From Roseovarius sp. (lineage in GTDB: Bacteria > Pseudomonadota > Alphaproteobacteria > Rhodobacterales > Rhodobacteraceae): a DNA stretch of 64,000 nucleotides. Positions within the stretch are counted from its first letter, which is position 1. Each line of letters starts with the position of its first letter. Below the pieces are notes generated by a model, which was not told the origin of the DNA, made no database searches, and saw only the letters and a program-made list of their open reading frames with translations. Location: the NCBI GenBank assembly GCA_027493545.1, contig JAOSKR010000004.1, forward strand, positions 372,001-436,000, given 5' to 3'. A program made the position numbers and the translations under genes. This document shows positions 1-10,174 of the stretch, piece by piece.

Positions 1-179
1 GCGGCGAGCGCGTCGAGCTTGTCGGCCTGCCCGGTGATGGTCTCGCGCAGGACGAACTGCACGATCATGAAGATCGACAGCACGAACATCAGCACCAGCA
101 GGAGCGCCGTCATCGCATCGACGAAGCCCGGCCAGATCGACGCCTGGAAACGATTGCCGGTGCGGCGGGAAAGCGCCAC
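1..179 (-). CDS. MotB/OmpA-like peptidoglycan-binding membrane protein (5' part)
   Basis: Only the N-terminus lies in the window. From a GTG at 179 it reads VALSRRTGNRFQASIWPGF, then a single hydrophobic helix (about residues 25-45, ALLLVLMFVLSIFMIVQFVL). This is the layout of MotB/OmpA-type proteins that anchor to peptidoglycan and partner a MotA/ExbB channel. The start lies 3 bases after the stop of the ExbB-like gene, so the two are probably co-transcribed and form one complex. The C-terminal peptidoglycan-binding domain is outside the window, so the family call rests on the N-terminus and the neighbour. Confidence 0.7.
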   Translation of the reverse strand, partial: MALSRRTGNRFQASIWPGFVDAMTALLLVLMFVLSIFMIVQFVLRETITGQADKLDALA

Positions 180-182
180 GGC

Positions 183-1422
183 CTAGCCCTCCTCGGACCC
201 GGTTTCGCCGGGGCCGGGCTGCAGACGCAGCGCGGCGCGGCGCTGCCCGGCCTCGGACTTGCGCAGCTGATTGAAGATCTTGGTCAGCGCCGCCAGATCG
301 GTGCGGATCTCGGTCATGGTCTCCTGCCGGCCGGCGCTGATCTCTTCGAGGATGCGCAGCATCTGCACGTCGATCGAGCGCAGCCGCATCCGGCTTTCGG
401 CGTCGAGGCCGGTCTCGCCGGGCACCACCCGTGCCTCGATCGCGGCAATCAGCCGGTCCTGCCCGTCGGCGACCTGCATCATCGCGGTGTTCACCGGGCT
501 GGTCTCGGACATCCGGCGCGTGAGCCGCTCGATCGAATCCGCCAGCACGCCCAGCTTTTCATCGACCATCGCGCGGCTGACGTCCGACTGGGTAACCAGT
601 TGCTGCAGGGCCTCCATCTGCTCGCTCATGTGCTCGAGCACACCGGTAACCATGCCCTGCTCGCCGCCGCCCTCGCCGTCTCCGGACGGCAAACCCCACC
701 CGGGTGATGGACGACACCCATTCCTCGAGTTCGCGGTAGAAGCGGTTCTGGCCGTGGCCGGCGAATAGCTCCAGCAGCCCCACCACCAGCGACCCGGCAA
801 GCCCCAGCAGCGACGAGGCGAACGCCACCCCCATGCCGCCCAACTGCGCCTCGAGGCCGGTCATCAGGCGATTGAATACCTCGACCCCGCCCTCGCCCTC
901 TTGCGGGGCAAGGCTTCGGATGGTGTCCACCACCGCCGGGACAGTCGTGGCCAGGCCGTAGAATGTTCCCAGAAGGCCAAGGAAAATCAGCAGGTTGACG
1001 ATATATCGCGTGATCTCGCGCGCCTCGTCGATGCGCTGGGCCACGGAATCGAGGATCGAGCGGGCCGAGGTCGACGCGATCTGCATCCGCTTGCCACTGC
1101 GCTGGCGCATGAGCGAGGCCAGCGGCGCCAGCAGCCGCGGCGCAGTGAAATCGGTATGCCCCGGCCGGCCGGTGACGAAATCCTCGATCCAGCGCACCGA
1201 GCCGATCAGCTGAAAGACCTGCCAGAAACAGGCCAGCACGCCGATGACGAAGACGAAAAGGATGAAACCGTTGAGGTAGGGGTTGGCCTCGAAGATCGGC
1301 AGCACGCGGGGCAACGCGACGAACGCCCCGAACCCGGTGAGCCCGAGGACGATCAGCATCAGGGTGATCTGACGGATCGGTTGTGAAAACTGCGGCGCGA
1401 CCTCACGCTCTGGCTGGGCCAT
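183..1422 (-). CDS. MotA/TolQ/ExbB-family proton channel protein (frame broken)
   Basis: Inner-membrane protein of the MotA/TolQ/ExbB type, likely the channel half of an energised complex with the MotB-like product downstream. The N-terminal part starts MAQPEREVAPQF and carries hydrophobic helices at about residues 18-40, 50-72, 140-165 and 200-222. The second half (EQMEALQQLVTQSDVSRAM..., ending PGPGETGSEEG) is hydrophilic and predicted coiled coil, reading in another frame. The frames join near 691-697 in the run AAACCCC, where one surplus base breaks an otherwise continuous protein. The break is probably a sequence error. Which solute or force the complex serves is not visible. Confidence 0.75.
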
Positions 1423-1490
1423 CTGGGAGGCTCCCGGCTCTGACGGCGTTTTCCGTCACCCTACGCTTTATGTGGTGGCAAGCCAAGGAA

Positions 1491-2021
1491 TTATCCCACG
1501 ATCTGGCCCACGCGCGCCACCAGCCAATCGAGATCGGGATCAGCGATGCCAAGCTCGCGAAGGTGGTGCGTGGTGTTGACCAGATACTCGGAATTGGGTC
1601 CGCGCCCTCCGCGCGCGCAGGCGATGATGCGGGCCTGCTCCTCGAGCGGCAGGCCGCCGCAGTACTGCACATGGTCGGGGTCGACGACATAGGTCAGCGC
1701 CTCGACCTGGCGGCCGTCGGCAAGCGCGATCCGCAGCCGCCGCTCCAGATAGGCCGACGAGATCAGCTCGCGCTCGCGCAGATCGGCCAGCACCCGCGCC
1801 TCGTCATCCGGCGCCACCCGCAATCCGAGCCCGACGCACTGTGCGTCATCTGCCGCATCGAGCGCCAGAACCAGACCGGGATTGTCCACCGTGCCGCGAT
1901 GGTGGATGCTGCGCATGCAAAAGCCGCGGCGATAGCCCGGAAGGCGCGCCACCGCGCGCTCGAGCGGGGCGAAGCCCGGGTTCCACAAGAGCGATCCGTA
2001 GCCGAAGACCCACATCGTCAT
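1491..2021 (-). CDS. chaC: ChaC-like gamma-glutamylcyclotransferase
   Basis: A 176-residue cytosolic enzyme of the ChaC family, which cleaves glutathione to 5-oxoproline and Cys-Gly. The N-terminal substrate-binding loop FGYGSLLWNPGF (residues 6-17) and the LRERE segment (81-85, with E85 the likely catalytic acid by alignment with ChaC proteins) are present. Length fits the family. It stands alone, convergent with nothing and separated by about 70 bp from the channel gene. The exact substrate (glutathione or another gamma-glutamyl compound) is inferred from family. Confidence 0.85.
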   Translation of the reverse strand: MTMWVFGYGSLLWNPGFAPLERAVARLPGYRRGFCMRSIHHRGTVDNPGLVLALDAADDAQCVGLGLRVAPDDEARVLADLRERELISSAYLERRLRIALADGRQVEALTYVVDPDHVQYCGGLPLEEQARIIACARGGRGPNSEYLVNTTHHLRELGIADPDLDWLVARVGQIVG

Positions 2022-2090
2022 TTCACTGTTCCTTGAGGCTGCGACGTCTTAAACACCATCGCACCGGGCGATGAAAGAGGCGGGGTCGGG

Positions 2091-3095
2091 ATGCGTGTTC
2101 TTCTCACCGTGATACTGGTCGCGGCGGCGGGCTGGTCGGGGTACTGGTATGTCGGCAAGACCGGCGTCACCCGCGGTTTCGAGCGCTGGTTCGCCGCACG
2201 CCGCGCCGAAGGCTGGGTCGCCGAGACCTCGGCGCTGGCAACGCGCGGCTATCCCAACCGCTTCGACACCAGCTTTGCCGATCTGGAACTGGCCGATCCC
2301 GAGACCGGGCTCGCATGGGAGGCGCCGCTGTTTCAGATCCTCGCGCTCAGCTACAAGCCCAACCACGTCATCGCGGTCTGGCCAGAGCGCCAGCTTGTCG
2401 CCACCCCGTTGGAGAAATACCGCGTCGAAAGCGCCGACATGCGCGCCAGCGTGGTGACCGGCGCCAGCATCCGCCTGCCGCTCGAACGGCTGACATTGAC
2501 CGCCGAGGAACTGGCGATCACCGCGCTCTCGACCGATCAGCCGGTCCGCGCGCAGGCGCTGCGGCTGGCCGCCGACCGCGTGCCCGTGCACCCCGCCGCC
2601 TACCGGCTGGGCTTTGCCGCCGACGGGCTGATGCCGGCATTCGACTGGCGGGTGCGGCTCGATCCATCGGGCCGGCTGCCCGAACGCCTCGACGCGCTCA
2701 GCGCCGATCTGACGATCACCTTCGACAAGCCCTGGGATCGCTCGGCGATCGAGGTCGCCCGGCCGCAGCCGCAGCAGATCGACATCCGCCTGGCCGAAGC
2801 CCGCTGGGGACAATTGGAGTTGCAGGCCGCCGGCGCGGTCACGGTCGACGCGCAGGGCTATCCCGAGGGCGAGATCACCATCAAGGCGCGCAACTGGCGC
2901 GATATCCTGCAAATGGCGGTGGCTTCGGGCACGCTGGGCGAACGCCTTGCGGGCACGCTCGAAGAGGGGCTGTCGCTGCTGGCGCAGATGGCGGGCAATC
3001 CCCGGACGCTCGATATTCCGCTGAATTTCCGCGGCGGACGGGTGCGGCTCGGCCCGGTGCCGATCGGGCCCGCACCGGTGCTGCGCCTCAGATAG
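2091..3095 (+). CDS. DUF2125 family protein
   Basis: A 334-residue protein with an N-terminal signal anchor (MRVLLTVILVAAAGWSGYWYVGK) followed by a long beta-rich, soluble region; probably periplasmic and membrane-tethered. The pattern (GYPNRFDTSF, LAWEAPLFQILALSYKPNHVIA) is that of the DUF2125 family found across Alphaproteobacteria. No catalytic motif is recognisable and the function is unknown. The upstream ATG at 2091 gives the signal anchor directly, so this start is well supported. It is followed after 58 bp by another short exported-protein gene. Confidence 0.85.
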   Translation: MRVLLTVILVAAAGWSGYWYVGKTGVTRGFERWFAARRAEGWVAETSALATRGYPNRFDTSFADLELADPETGLAWEAPLFQILALSYKPNHVIAVWPERQLVATPLEKYRVESADMRASVVTGASIRLPLERLTLTAEELAITALSTDQPVRAQALRLAADRVPVHPAAYRLGFAADGLMPAFDWRVRLDPSGRLPERLDALSADLTITFDKPWDRSAIEVARPQPQQIDIRLAEARWGQLELQAAGAVTVDAQGYPEGEITIKARNWRDILQMAVASGTLGERLAGTLEEGLSLLAQMAGNPRTLDIPLNFRGGRVRLGPVPIGPAPVLRLR

Positions 3096-3153
3096 ACGCA
3101 GGCGGCAGATTGCACCTTGCAGGTTTGGACAGAAGAGGGCTAGCAAGGGAGCC

Positions 3154-3505
3154 ATGACACGCCTTGCCGCACATCTCGCCGCCTTCCTGGTGGTGCTGGG
3201 CATCCTCGCGCCGCAGGGCGCGGGACCTCGGCCGCGGCCGGGCTGGCCAGGGCCGGATTCTGGTCGTCTGCACCGGCGACGGGTTGCGCACGCTGCACAT
3301 CGACCCCGACGGCATCCCGGCCGAGATCTCCGACACCGCCGATCACTGCGCGCTGGTCCATGCCGCCGGCACCGCGCCGGCGGTCGTGCCCGCACCCCTG
3401 CCCCGGCGCCTCATCGCCACCGGCACCCGGCCGCTGACGCGGCTGCCGGCCATGGTGGCGCGGCCCCCGCTGCCATCGCTGCCGCGCGCGCCGCCCGCGG
3501 CCTGA
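3154..3505 (+). CDS. small exported protein, DUF2946-like (frame broken)
   Basis: From the ATG at 3154 (preceded by AAGGGA) a signal-peptide-like segment MTRLAAHLAAFLVVLGILAPQ is read. The remainder, GRILVVCTGDGLRTLHIDPDG...DHCALVHA, ending at 3505, is in another frame. The break lies between about 3215 and 3250. The Cys/His content (VCTGDG, DHCA) and position just before a copper chaperone recall DUF2946-type proteins, often linked to metal handling. The family assignment is tentative. Confidence 0.5.
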
Positions 3506-3585
3506 GCCCTTTCCCGACCCCAACCAGACCGGCGCCACCGCGACGCACTGCGCGCGCGCCTTCACGACGACATGGAGACATCCTC

Positions 3586-4077
3586 ATGAAAACCCTTCTT
3601 GCAACCACCCTCGCCCTGAGCCTGCCGGCGCTCGCCGCCGCCCATGACTACACGCTCGGCGACCTTGAAATCATCCACCCCACCATCTTTGAGACCGCCG
3701 CCACCGCCAAGGCCGGCGGCGGTTACGTCACCATCGCCAACACCGGCGAGAGCGCAGATGCGCTGGTCGGCGTTTCAGCGGCCTTCCCGATGGTCGAACT
3801 GCACGAATCCTTCGAGCAGGACGGCGTGATGCGCATGCAGCATATCGAGCGTCTCGATATCGGCGCCGGCGAGATCGTGGAACTGGCGCCGGGCGGCTAT
3901 CACGTGATGTTCATGGGCCTCACCGAGCCGTTCGTCGCCGGAGACGAGGTGCCGGTGACGCTGACCTTTGAAAACGCCGGCGAGATCGAGGTGAATTTCA
4001 CGGTCGTCGAGCGTGAGGGTGGCATGGACCACGGCAAGATGGACCACGGCAACATGGACCACTCCACCAAGGAGTGA
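3586..4077 (+). CDS. PCuAC-type periplasmic copper(I) chaperone
   Basis: A 163-residue exported protein: signal peptide (MKTLLATTLALSLPALAAAHD), then a cupredoxin-like PCuAC domain with the H/M copper ligands spread as in ELHESFEQDGVMRMQHIERLD and GGYHVMFMG. The tail GGMDHGKMDHGNMDHSTKE adds a His/Met copper-binding extension. PCuAC proteins deliver Cu(I) to the CuA/CuB sites of cytochrome c oxidase. The frame stays open upstream to 3154, but the ATG at 3586 has a GGAGA ribosome site and a clean signal peptide, so it is the start. A terminator follows. Confidence 0.92.
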   Translation: MKTLLATTLALSLPALAAAHDYTLGDLEIIHPTIFETAATAKAGGGYVTIANTGESADALVGVSAAFPMVELHESFEQDGVMRMQHIERLDIGAGEIVELAPGGYHVMFMGLTEPFVAGDEVPVTLTFENAGEIEVNFTVVEREGGMDHGKMDHGNMDHSTKE

Positions 4078-4133
4078 CCCGCCCGCCGACGGTCCGAGCA
4101 GGATCGGCCCGTCAGGTCATATCGACTTACCCG

Positions 4134-4162
4134 CCCCGGCCTTCGAGCCGGGGCCTTTTTTT
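4134..4162 (+). terminator. intrinsic terminator after the copper chaperone
   Basis: A perfect 7-bp stem (CCCCGGC / GCCGGGG) with a 6-base loop is followed within two bases by seven T residues on the plus strand. Its sequence also resembles one arm of the GC-rich palindromic repeat family seen at 12555 and 41377, and another such arm lies at about 4180-4197. Confidence 0.85.
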
Positions 4163-4227
4163 CAGCCCGGCGGCACCGCCCGGTTCAAGCCCGGGGCGCG
4201 GATGTTTCCGATGGAACACGACACGCT

Positions 4228-4831
4228 CTATCGGCAATAGGCGCCCGAGCGGTGGCTGGCGGTGTCGAAATGGAAATGGTCCCGGTGATGGCGGTCCGAT
4301 TTCGGCCCCAGCACCGTGCCGAAGGAGCCGCAGGCGGAATTCTGCAGCCGCCGCAGAACCCGCCCGCGTCGCCCCTTGCCCCAGTCCTCCCCGACCGACA
4401 GCGTCTCGCCGTCGCGCAGCCGGAACCCGGCGATGTCGATGGCCCGCCCCTTGGCATGTTCGGAAATCCGCGCGCCGGGCTGGCCGTTTCTGGTGCGGCA
4501 GGCATAGTGCGAGGCAAACCTGGAGTTCCTCCACGCCGCCGCCCATCAGGCCGACGATCCGGTCCATGTCGTTGCGCACCCAGCCATTGAGAACCCGCGC
4601 GGTGTTGCATTCCATCACCGCCGGCTGGCTCAGCCGCACGCCGCCGATCTCATGCACGCGCACGGCGCTCCTGACGCCGCAACCGTTGCCGTCATTGACC
4701 GGGCCGATCACCTCGCCGCGGATCAGAGGCTGCCCGCAGACCGATCCGCGGCTGGAGATGTCCGGCCCGCCGCGCCCGCCCAGCAGCGAACATCCCATCA
4801 ATATCACCGGAAGTACCAGCAACATCCGCAT
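4228..4831 (-). CDS. extensin-like family protein (frame broken)
   Basis: An exported, probably lipid-anchored protein (MRMLLVLPVILMGCSLLGG, lipobox Cys about residue 14) of the extensin-like C-terminal family, whose members look like peptidoglycan-associated, peptidase-fold proteins. Conserved parts are CGVRSAVRVHEIGGVRLSQPAVMECNTARVLNGWV, then in a second frame ASHYACRTRNGQPGARISEHAKGRAIDIAGF and DHFHFDTASHRSGAYCR. His/Asp residues in SEHAKGRAIDI and HRDHFHFD are typical metal-site positions. The frame changes at 4516-4518 (AAA, one surplus base). The real stop is at 4228. Confidence 0.8.
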
Positions 4832-4879
4832 GAGTTCCTGCCTTAGTCTCTGCCTCGATGTCGGGCCGGGGTTCGTGCC

Positions 4880-5797
4880 TCAGCCTCTTTTCGTACGCCC
4901 GAAATCGGGGGCGTCGGTGTCTTGTCCGGCCTCGACAATACCACGGCGGATGGCCCGGGTGCGAGTGAAATAATCGAAAAGCAGGTCGCCGTCGCCGGTG
5001 CGGATCGCGCGCTGCAGCGCAAAAAGCTCCTCGGTGAAGCGGCCGAGGATCTCCAGCGTCGCCTCACGGTTGTGCAGGAAGACGTCGCGCCACATCGTCG
5101 GATCGCTGGCGGCGATGCGGGTGAAATCGCGAAAACCGGCGGCGGAATACTTGATCACCTCGCTGTCGGTGACGCGGCGCAGATCGTCGGCCACGCCCAC
5201 CATCGTGTAGGCGATGAGGTGGGGCGCATGGCTGGTCACTGCCAGCACCAGATCGTGATGGTCGGCGTCCATCTCGTCGGTCAGCGCTCCCATCGCGCGC
5301 CAGAACCCCTCGAGCCGGGCCACCGCGTCGCGGTCGACGCCCTCCTGCGGAATGATCAGGCAATAGCGGTTCTCGAAAAGCTCAGCAAAGCCCGAGTGCG
5401 GCCCGGAATGTTCGGTCCCCGCCAGCGGGTGGGCGGGAACGAAATGCACGCCCTGGGGAACATGCGGACCGACCGCCGCGATCACCTCGCGCTTGACCGA
5501 GCCGACATCGCTGAGCGTGGCGCCCGGCTTGAGCACCGGCGCGATCTCGGCGGCGACCTGCCCCATCGCGCCCACCGGCACGCAGAGCACCACCAGATCG
5601 GCGCCGCTGGCGGCTTCGGCCGCGCTGTCGCAGACCCGGTCGCAAAGCCCGATCTCGCGCGCCACGGCGCGGGTCTCCATGCTGCGGGCATGGCCGGTGA
5701 TCTCGCCCGCCAGCCCGTGGCGGCGCATGGCGTGGGCCATCGACGAAGCGATGAGCCCCAGCCCGATCAGCGCCACGCGGTCGTAGATCCGGCTCAT
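4880..5797 (-). CDS. tyrC: prephenate/arogenate dehydrogenase
   Basis: NAD(P)-dependent oxidative decarboxylation of prephenate or arogenate in tyrosine synthesis; cytosolic, 305 residues. The Rossmann fingerprint is [17 protein letters not shown] near the N-terminus, followed by [26 protein letters not shown] (substrate-site His) and [12 protein letters not shown]. The start ATG at 5797 overlaps the hisC stop by 3 bases (ATGA), showing translational coupling with the aminotransferase. That pairing is common in Alphaproteobacteria because HisC-type enzymes also transaminate aromatic precursors. Prephenate versus arogenate preference cannot be told from sequence alone. Confidence 0.92.
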   Translation of the reverse strand: MSRIYDRVALIGLGLIASSMAHAMRRHGLAGEITGHARSMETRAVAREIGLCDRVCDSAAEAASGADLVVLCVPVGAMGQVAAEIAPVLKPGATLSDVGSVKREVIAAVGPHVPQGVHFVPAHPLAGTEHSGPHSGFAELFENRYCLIIPQEGVDRDAVARLEGFWRAMGALTDEMDADHHDLVLAVTSHAPHLIAYTMVGVADDLRRVTDSEVIKYSAAGFRDFTRIAASDPTMWRDVFLHNREATLEILGRFTEELFALQRAIRTGDGDLLFDYFTRTRAIRRGIVEAGQDTDAPDFGRTKRG

Positions 5798-6880
5798 CGT
5801 GCCCCCTCGATGAAACGGCCCACGGCATGGGCCACGCGGCGGCAGGCGGATTCGTCGCCCACGGTGATGCGCAGGCAGTTCGGCAGCTTGTAGCCCGCCA
5901 CCCGGCGCACGATCAGCCCCTCGGACTTGAGAAACTCGTCGCAGGCCTCGGCCTCTGCCCGGCTGGCGAAGCGGGCGAGGATGAAATTCGCGGTCGAAGT
6001 GTCCGAGGGCACGCCGCGCTCGGCCAGCGCCTCGGCCAGCCACGCGCGCAGGCGGGTGTTCTCGGCGCGGCATTTCTCGGCCCAAATGGTGTCGCGCACT
6101 GCCGCCTCGGCCGCCGCCAGCGCCGCGGTGCTGAGGTTGAAGGGCGCGCGGATGCGGCCCAGCACCTCGATCACATGATCCGGGCCATAGCCCCATCCCA
6201 CACGCATTCCGCCGAGCCCGTAGAGCTTGGAAAAGGTGCGCGTCATGACCACGTTCTCGCGCGTTTCGACCAGCCTGGCACCGCCGTCATAGCCCTCGAC
6301 ATACTCGGCATAGGCGCCGTCGATCACCAGCAGCGCCTGTTCGGGCAACCCGTCGGCCAGCCGCGCCAGCTCGGCCTCGGGGATCATGGTGCCGGTGGGG
6401 TTGTTGGGGTTGGCGACAAAGACCAGTCTGGTGCGCTCGGTGCAGGCGGCGAGGATGGCATCGACATCCGTCACCCGCTCGCGCTCGGATACCTCGACGG
6501 GGCTGGCACCATTGGCAAGCGCACCGATGCGATAGAGCGCGAAGCCGTGCTCGGTGTGAACGACCTCGTCTCCGCGGCCGGCATAGGCCTGGCAGAGCAG
6601 GGCCAGTATCTCGTCGCTGCCCGCGCCGCAGATCATGCGCTCGGGATCGAGCCCGAACACCTCGCCGATCGCCGCGCGCAGCGCTGCGTGGTCGCTGGGC
6701 GGGTAGCGGTGCAGCGAAAAAGGCGGCCTTGCGGAACGCCTCCTTGGCGGCCTCGCCGGGGCCCAGCGGATTTTCGTTGGAACTGAGCTTGACCACGTTC
6801 TCGATGCCCTCGACGCTCGAGGCGCCGCCGACATAGGGCGCAATCTCCATGATCCCCGGCTGCGGTACTATCTTGGTCAT
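5794..6880 (-). CDS. hisC: histidinol-phosphate aminotransferase (frame broken)
   Basis: PLP-dependent aminotransferase of fold type I, acting in histidine synthesis and probably also on aromatic intermediates given its coupling to tyrC. It starts [19 protein letters not shown] at 6880 (AAGGA ribosome site). Visible signatures are [17 protein letters not shown] and the PLP-lysine segment [19 protein letters not shown]. The frame breaks inside A5 at 6717-6721 (one surplus base): ...EAFRKAAF continues as [14 protein letters not shown]. All catalytic parts are intact on both sides, so a sequence error is more likely than inactivation. Confidence 0.9.
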
Positions 6881-7035
6881 GTTCCTTGCCCCCGTTTCGC
6901 GCCTTGATACCGGCGCCTCCACGGCTTGACTAGTACATGTTGCACAAAAGTGGGAACCGGTTTCGCACCTCTCGAACATGCGAAATCAACGCCTTGGCGC
7001 GCGGCACATGAACGCGGCACGCACCGGAGCAAACG

Positions 7036-7065
7036 AAAAGGCCGCAGCGGTTTCCCGGCGCGGCC
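7036..7065 (-). terminator. probable terminator after rpsD
   Basis: On the minus strand, about 22 bases past the rpsD stop, GGGCCGC...GCGGCC forms a 6-bp stem with a 14-base loop that is followed by TTTT. It is a modest intrinsic terminator. Confidence 0.55.
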
Positions 7066-7087
7066 CGATCCGGTTCTCTCGGAACGA

Positions 7088-7708
7088 TCAGTTCTGCGCG
7101 TAGAATTCGATCACGAGGTGGGGCTCCATCATCACCGCGTAGGGCACGTCGCCCAGCGCCGGAGTGCGGACGAACCTGGCGGTCATCTTGGAATGGTCCG
7201 CCTCGATGTAGTCGGGCACGTCGCGCTCGGCCAACTGCACCGCCTCGAGCACCACCGCGAGCTGCTTGGAGCGGTCGCGCACCTCGATCACGTCGCCCTC
7301 GCTCACCCGGTAGGAGGGGATGTTGACCCGCTGGCCATTCACCTTGACATGGCCGTGGTTCACGAATTGGCGCGCGGCAAAGACGGTGGGAACGAACTTG
7401 GCCCGGTACACCACCGCATCGAGCCGGCGCTCGAGCAGGCCGATGAGGTTTTCGCCGGTGTCGCCGCGCTCACGCTCGGCCTCGCGGAAGATGCGGCGGA
7501 ACTGCTTTTCGGTCAGATCGCCGTAGTAGCCCTTGAGCTTCTGCTTGGCGCGCAGCTGCAGGCCGAAGTCGGAAATCTTGGCCTTGCGGCGCTGGCCGTG
7601 CTGGCCGGGTCCGTATTCGCGGCGGTTGACGGGGGATTTCGGGCGGCCCCAGATGTTTTCGCCCATCCGGCGGTCGAGCTTGTACTTGGCAGCGGTGCGT
7701 TTGGTCAC
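7088..7708 (-). CDS. rpsD: 30S ribosomal protein S4
   Basis: A 206-residue 16S rRNA-binding primary assembly protein of the small subunit. The N-terminal S4 domain ([40 protein letters not shown]) and the S4 RNA-binding motif ([14 protein letters not shown]..., [21 protein letters not shown]) are complete. Translation starts with GTG at 7708, 8 bases after AGGAG. As is usual in Alphaproteobacteria, it is a stand-alone gene away from the alpha operon. A hairpin followed by Ts lies just downstream. Confidence 0.97.
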   Translation of the reverse strand: MTKRTAAKYKLDRRMGENIWGRPKSPVNRREYGPGQHGQRRKAKISDFGLQLRAKQKLKGYYGDLTEKQFRRIFREAERERGDTGENLIGLLERRLDAVVYRAKFVPTVFAARQFVNHGHVKVNGQRVNIPSYRVSEGDVIEVRDRSKQLAVVLEAVQLAERDVPDYIEADHSKMTARFVRTPALGDVPYAVMMEPHLVIEFYAQN

Positions 7709-7893
7709 CTCTGATCTCCTTCTTTGCGTGTCGAAGGGCGTTGTCCTTTGCCCCGCGCCCCAGGCGCGCGGCCGACAGGCATCCCCTCGCGGGGGCCGCC
7801 AACACCAATGAAGCCGCGCTTATACGCCCGCGAACGGTCGTGTCAACCGCCAAAGGCGGGCGCGCGGTGTCACGGACATCGCGCCCCAGCGCT

Positions 7894-8965
7894 TCAGGCT
7901 GCCTCGTGCATCAGGATCGCGGCCTCCGAGGCCGAGAGGTTGCGCCGCGCGAAGGCACCATAGGCCTCGGGCTGGCGGGCCAGCATCGGGTCGATCTCCA
8001 GAAGGCGCGCGCGGTCCGCGGCATCCAGCGTCGACAGCGCGGCCGAGGCGGGGGTGAAAGCTCTCGGTCTCAATGCCGTTGGCCCAGAGCACCTGATGGC
8101 GCGGCAGCAGGATATGAATGTAGCTCACCTCGCGCACCCCCATATCGACGGCGATGGTGTCACCGTTCACCAGGTCCTTGGCCGAGACCAGCACCTCGGG
8201 CGTATTGAAGAGCGCCCGCGCCACCGCGCCCCGGATCACCAGGCGGTGCTCGGGCGAGACCAGCAGTTCCCGGTCGGGCTGGCCGATGCCGAGCCCCCCG
8301 GCGCGGATGCGTACCGGCCGCAGATGCGGCATCGCGAAAAGCCGCGCGCCGCTCATCCGGCGCTGCCCGGTCCACAGCACCTGCTGCGCGCCGTTGTCCT
8401 TGGTCTGCACCCGGTCGCCCTCGCGCAACTCCTCGACCAGCCGCGGCCCCTGCGGCGTCTCGATGCGCGTGCCGGGGGTGAAGCAGATCACGCCGCCGGT
8501 TTCCGGGCCGGTCGGGTTTTGCGCCAGCATATCGAGCGCGTGATGCACCACCCACAGTTCGCGCCCCTCGGGCGGGATGTCATCGACAAAGAGCAGCAGC
8601 GGCGACGCCCCTCCGTCCACCGGCACCACCGACACGGCAAAGGTTCTGCGCCCGTCGGTGACGACGAAACCGATATCGGCCAGCGGCTCCGGCGGGTCGT
8701 CATCGGCCTCGTCGATGGCGGTTGCGTTCAAGGCCGCCGCCCTGACCAGCCGCGACACCAGCTTCGCCGCGCATCTGCGGCGGGTTGCCTCCCGGTCTGT
8801 CGTCTCCAGCCGCAGAACGCCGTTCGGCCCATCGACCCTGACGATGTCCCCATGCCACGACCATGCCGCGCCCACCGCGAGTGATTCCAGCGGTGCCGCG
8901 CTCAGGCCGTCAAGTTCCGTCTGCGACCAGGAAATGACAAACGCGCCACGATAGCCCGTTTCCAT
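7894..8965 (-). CDS. Hint-domain protein (frame broken near C-terminus)
   Basis: A protein of about 350 residues with a Hint_2-type (intein/hedgehog fold) module in its second half: VICFTPGTRIETPQGPRLVEELREGDRVQTKDNG, with the nucleophile-position Cys in CFTPGT, then LVSPEHRLVIRG and VLWANGIETESFHP. Such Hint proteins are common in Rhodobacteraceae and are thought to self-cleave. The first 160 residues are unlike anything I recognise. The frame breaks at G5 8050-8054 (one surplus base); the natural end reads SFHPASAALSTLDAADRAR...SEAAILMHEAA and stops at 7894. Substrate and role are unknown. Confidence 0.75.
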
Positions 8966-9052
8966 TACCTGTAGTCCTGCCTCGTCGTTTTTTTATGTCG
9001 CCCAAAGTATCAGTCGCGAATCACCCTGTAAACTGTTTGAGTCACTGGATTT

Positions 9053-9967
9053 TCAGAATTTCACCCGTAGCTGCACCGAACCCACAACCTGGCTTTCGCG
9101 CTGGGTGACGAACTCGCGATCCAGCCATGTGAGCCCGTAGAAGACGCTGGTGCCCGCGCGGCTGCGCCAGTGCAGCCCGGCACGGGCACGGGCACGCGTC
9201 TCACGCAGACGCACCGGGCCGGAGGTAACGAATTCGCTGTCCGCGACATGGGCGATATCGGCCCCGAACATGGCCGAAAGCCCGGCTTGGGGAGCACCCT
9301 CGATGGCGCCGAAACGCTGTCCGGTCACGGGCGCGCGCACCAATAGCCCGCCCTGTCCGAAACCGCCGATGGTCAGGTCGGCGCCCGCGCGCAACAGCGT
9401 CTCGACCCCGGCGCGCGCCTCGACAAAGGGGCGCAGGCGCACCGTGTCGCCCAGCGCGAACTCGCGCCCGGCCTCCAGAACCAGCGTCGGCTTGACGTCG
9501 TTGCCGACCTGAGCGGCCTTGACTGCCGGCGAGGCGTCGCGCCCGCCCAGCACATCGTGCAGCGCCTCCTGCAGGTGGTCGAGCCCGGTTTGCGGCCCGG
9601 TCACCACCAGATCGGCACCGATGGACCAGGCAATCACGCCGGGCTGGAAATGGGTGTGCAGCCCAAAGGACAGCGCCTGCCCGTAGCGGCGATCGAGCGG
9701 CGCGGGCGCGGCGAGGTTCTCGGGCCCCAACACCTCGCCGTTGATCCGCAATTCAATGAGTGCGCCGAAGCGGTCGGGCAACATGCCCGACCAGCCCTGC
9801 GCCCAGACATGGCTCGACGCGAACGACCCGGTGCGCCAGCGGTCGTGGGTATCACCCAGCGAATCGTTGGTGACCAGCAGGCCCCAGCCCTGCCAGGTGC
9901 GGGTTTCGGCGGCGGCTTGCGAATTCAGGGCGAAAACCACGCACAGCGCGGCAAGAAGGCGGGACAT
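9053..9967 (-). CDS. LpxR-like lipid A deacylase family protein
   Basis: Exported protein (signal peptide MSRLLAALCVVFALNSQAAAE) of the LpxR/DUF2219 family: an outer-membrane beta-barrel that removes the 3'-acyloxyacyl chain from lipid A in known members. The family block NDSLGDTHDRWRTGSF at the mature N-terminus (Asn, Asp and His in the active-site region) is clear, and the protein ends in an aromatic residue (RVKF) as barrel proteins do. The open frame extends upstream to 10090, but the ATG at 9967 gives a clean signal peptide. Enzymatic activity is inferred only from family. Confidence 0.8.
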   Translation of the reverse strand: MSRLLAALCVVFALNSQAAAETRTWQGWGLLVTNDSLGDTHDRWRTGSFASSHVWAQGWSGMLPDRFGALIELRINGEVLGPENLAAPAPLDRRYGQALSFGLHTHFQPGVIAWSIGADLVVTGPQTGLDHLQEALHDVLGGRDASPAVKAAQVGNDVKPTLVLEAGREFALGDTVRLRPFVEARAGVETLLRAGADLTIGGFGQGGLLVRAPVTGQRFGAIEGAPQAGLSAMFGADIAHVADSEFVTSGPVRLRETRARARAGLHWRSRAGTSVFYGLTWLDREFVTQRESQVVGSVQLRVKF

Positions 9968-10174
9968 GATCGACCGGTTTCCCTCGTCAACGCCCCCCGG
10001 CTGCGAAACTCTAGCAGATACGCGCCTTTCGCCGCCACCGCCGCGCCCGCGCGCCGGCGGCGGGCGATGCAACTGCGGCGAATGCGCCACAGCACCGCGG
10101 CCCCCGGCGTGCGTCAGGGGCTTCTGGCCGACAATCCCCGTCGATGACGTTGAAACCGACCTTGGCGGTTTGGC

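Noticed and set aside
3154..4077. A 307-residue protein joining the small exported protein to the copper chaperone
   Set aside because: The chaperone has its own ribosome site and signal peptide at 3586, and the upstream part is frame-shifted relative to its real C-terminus ending at 3505.
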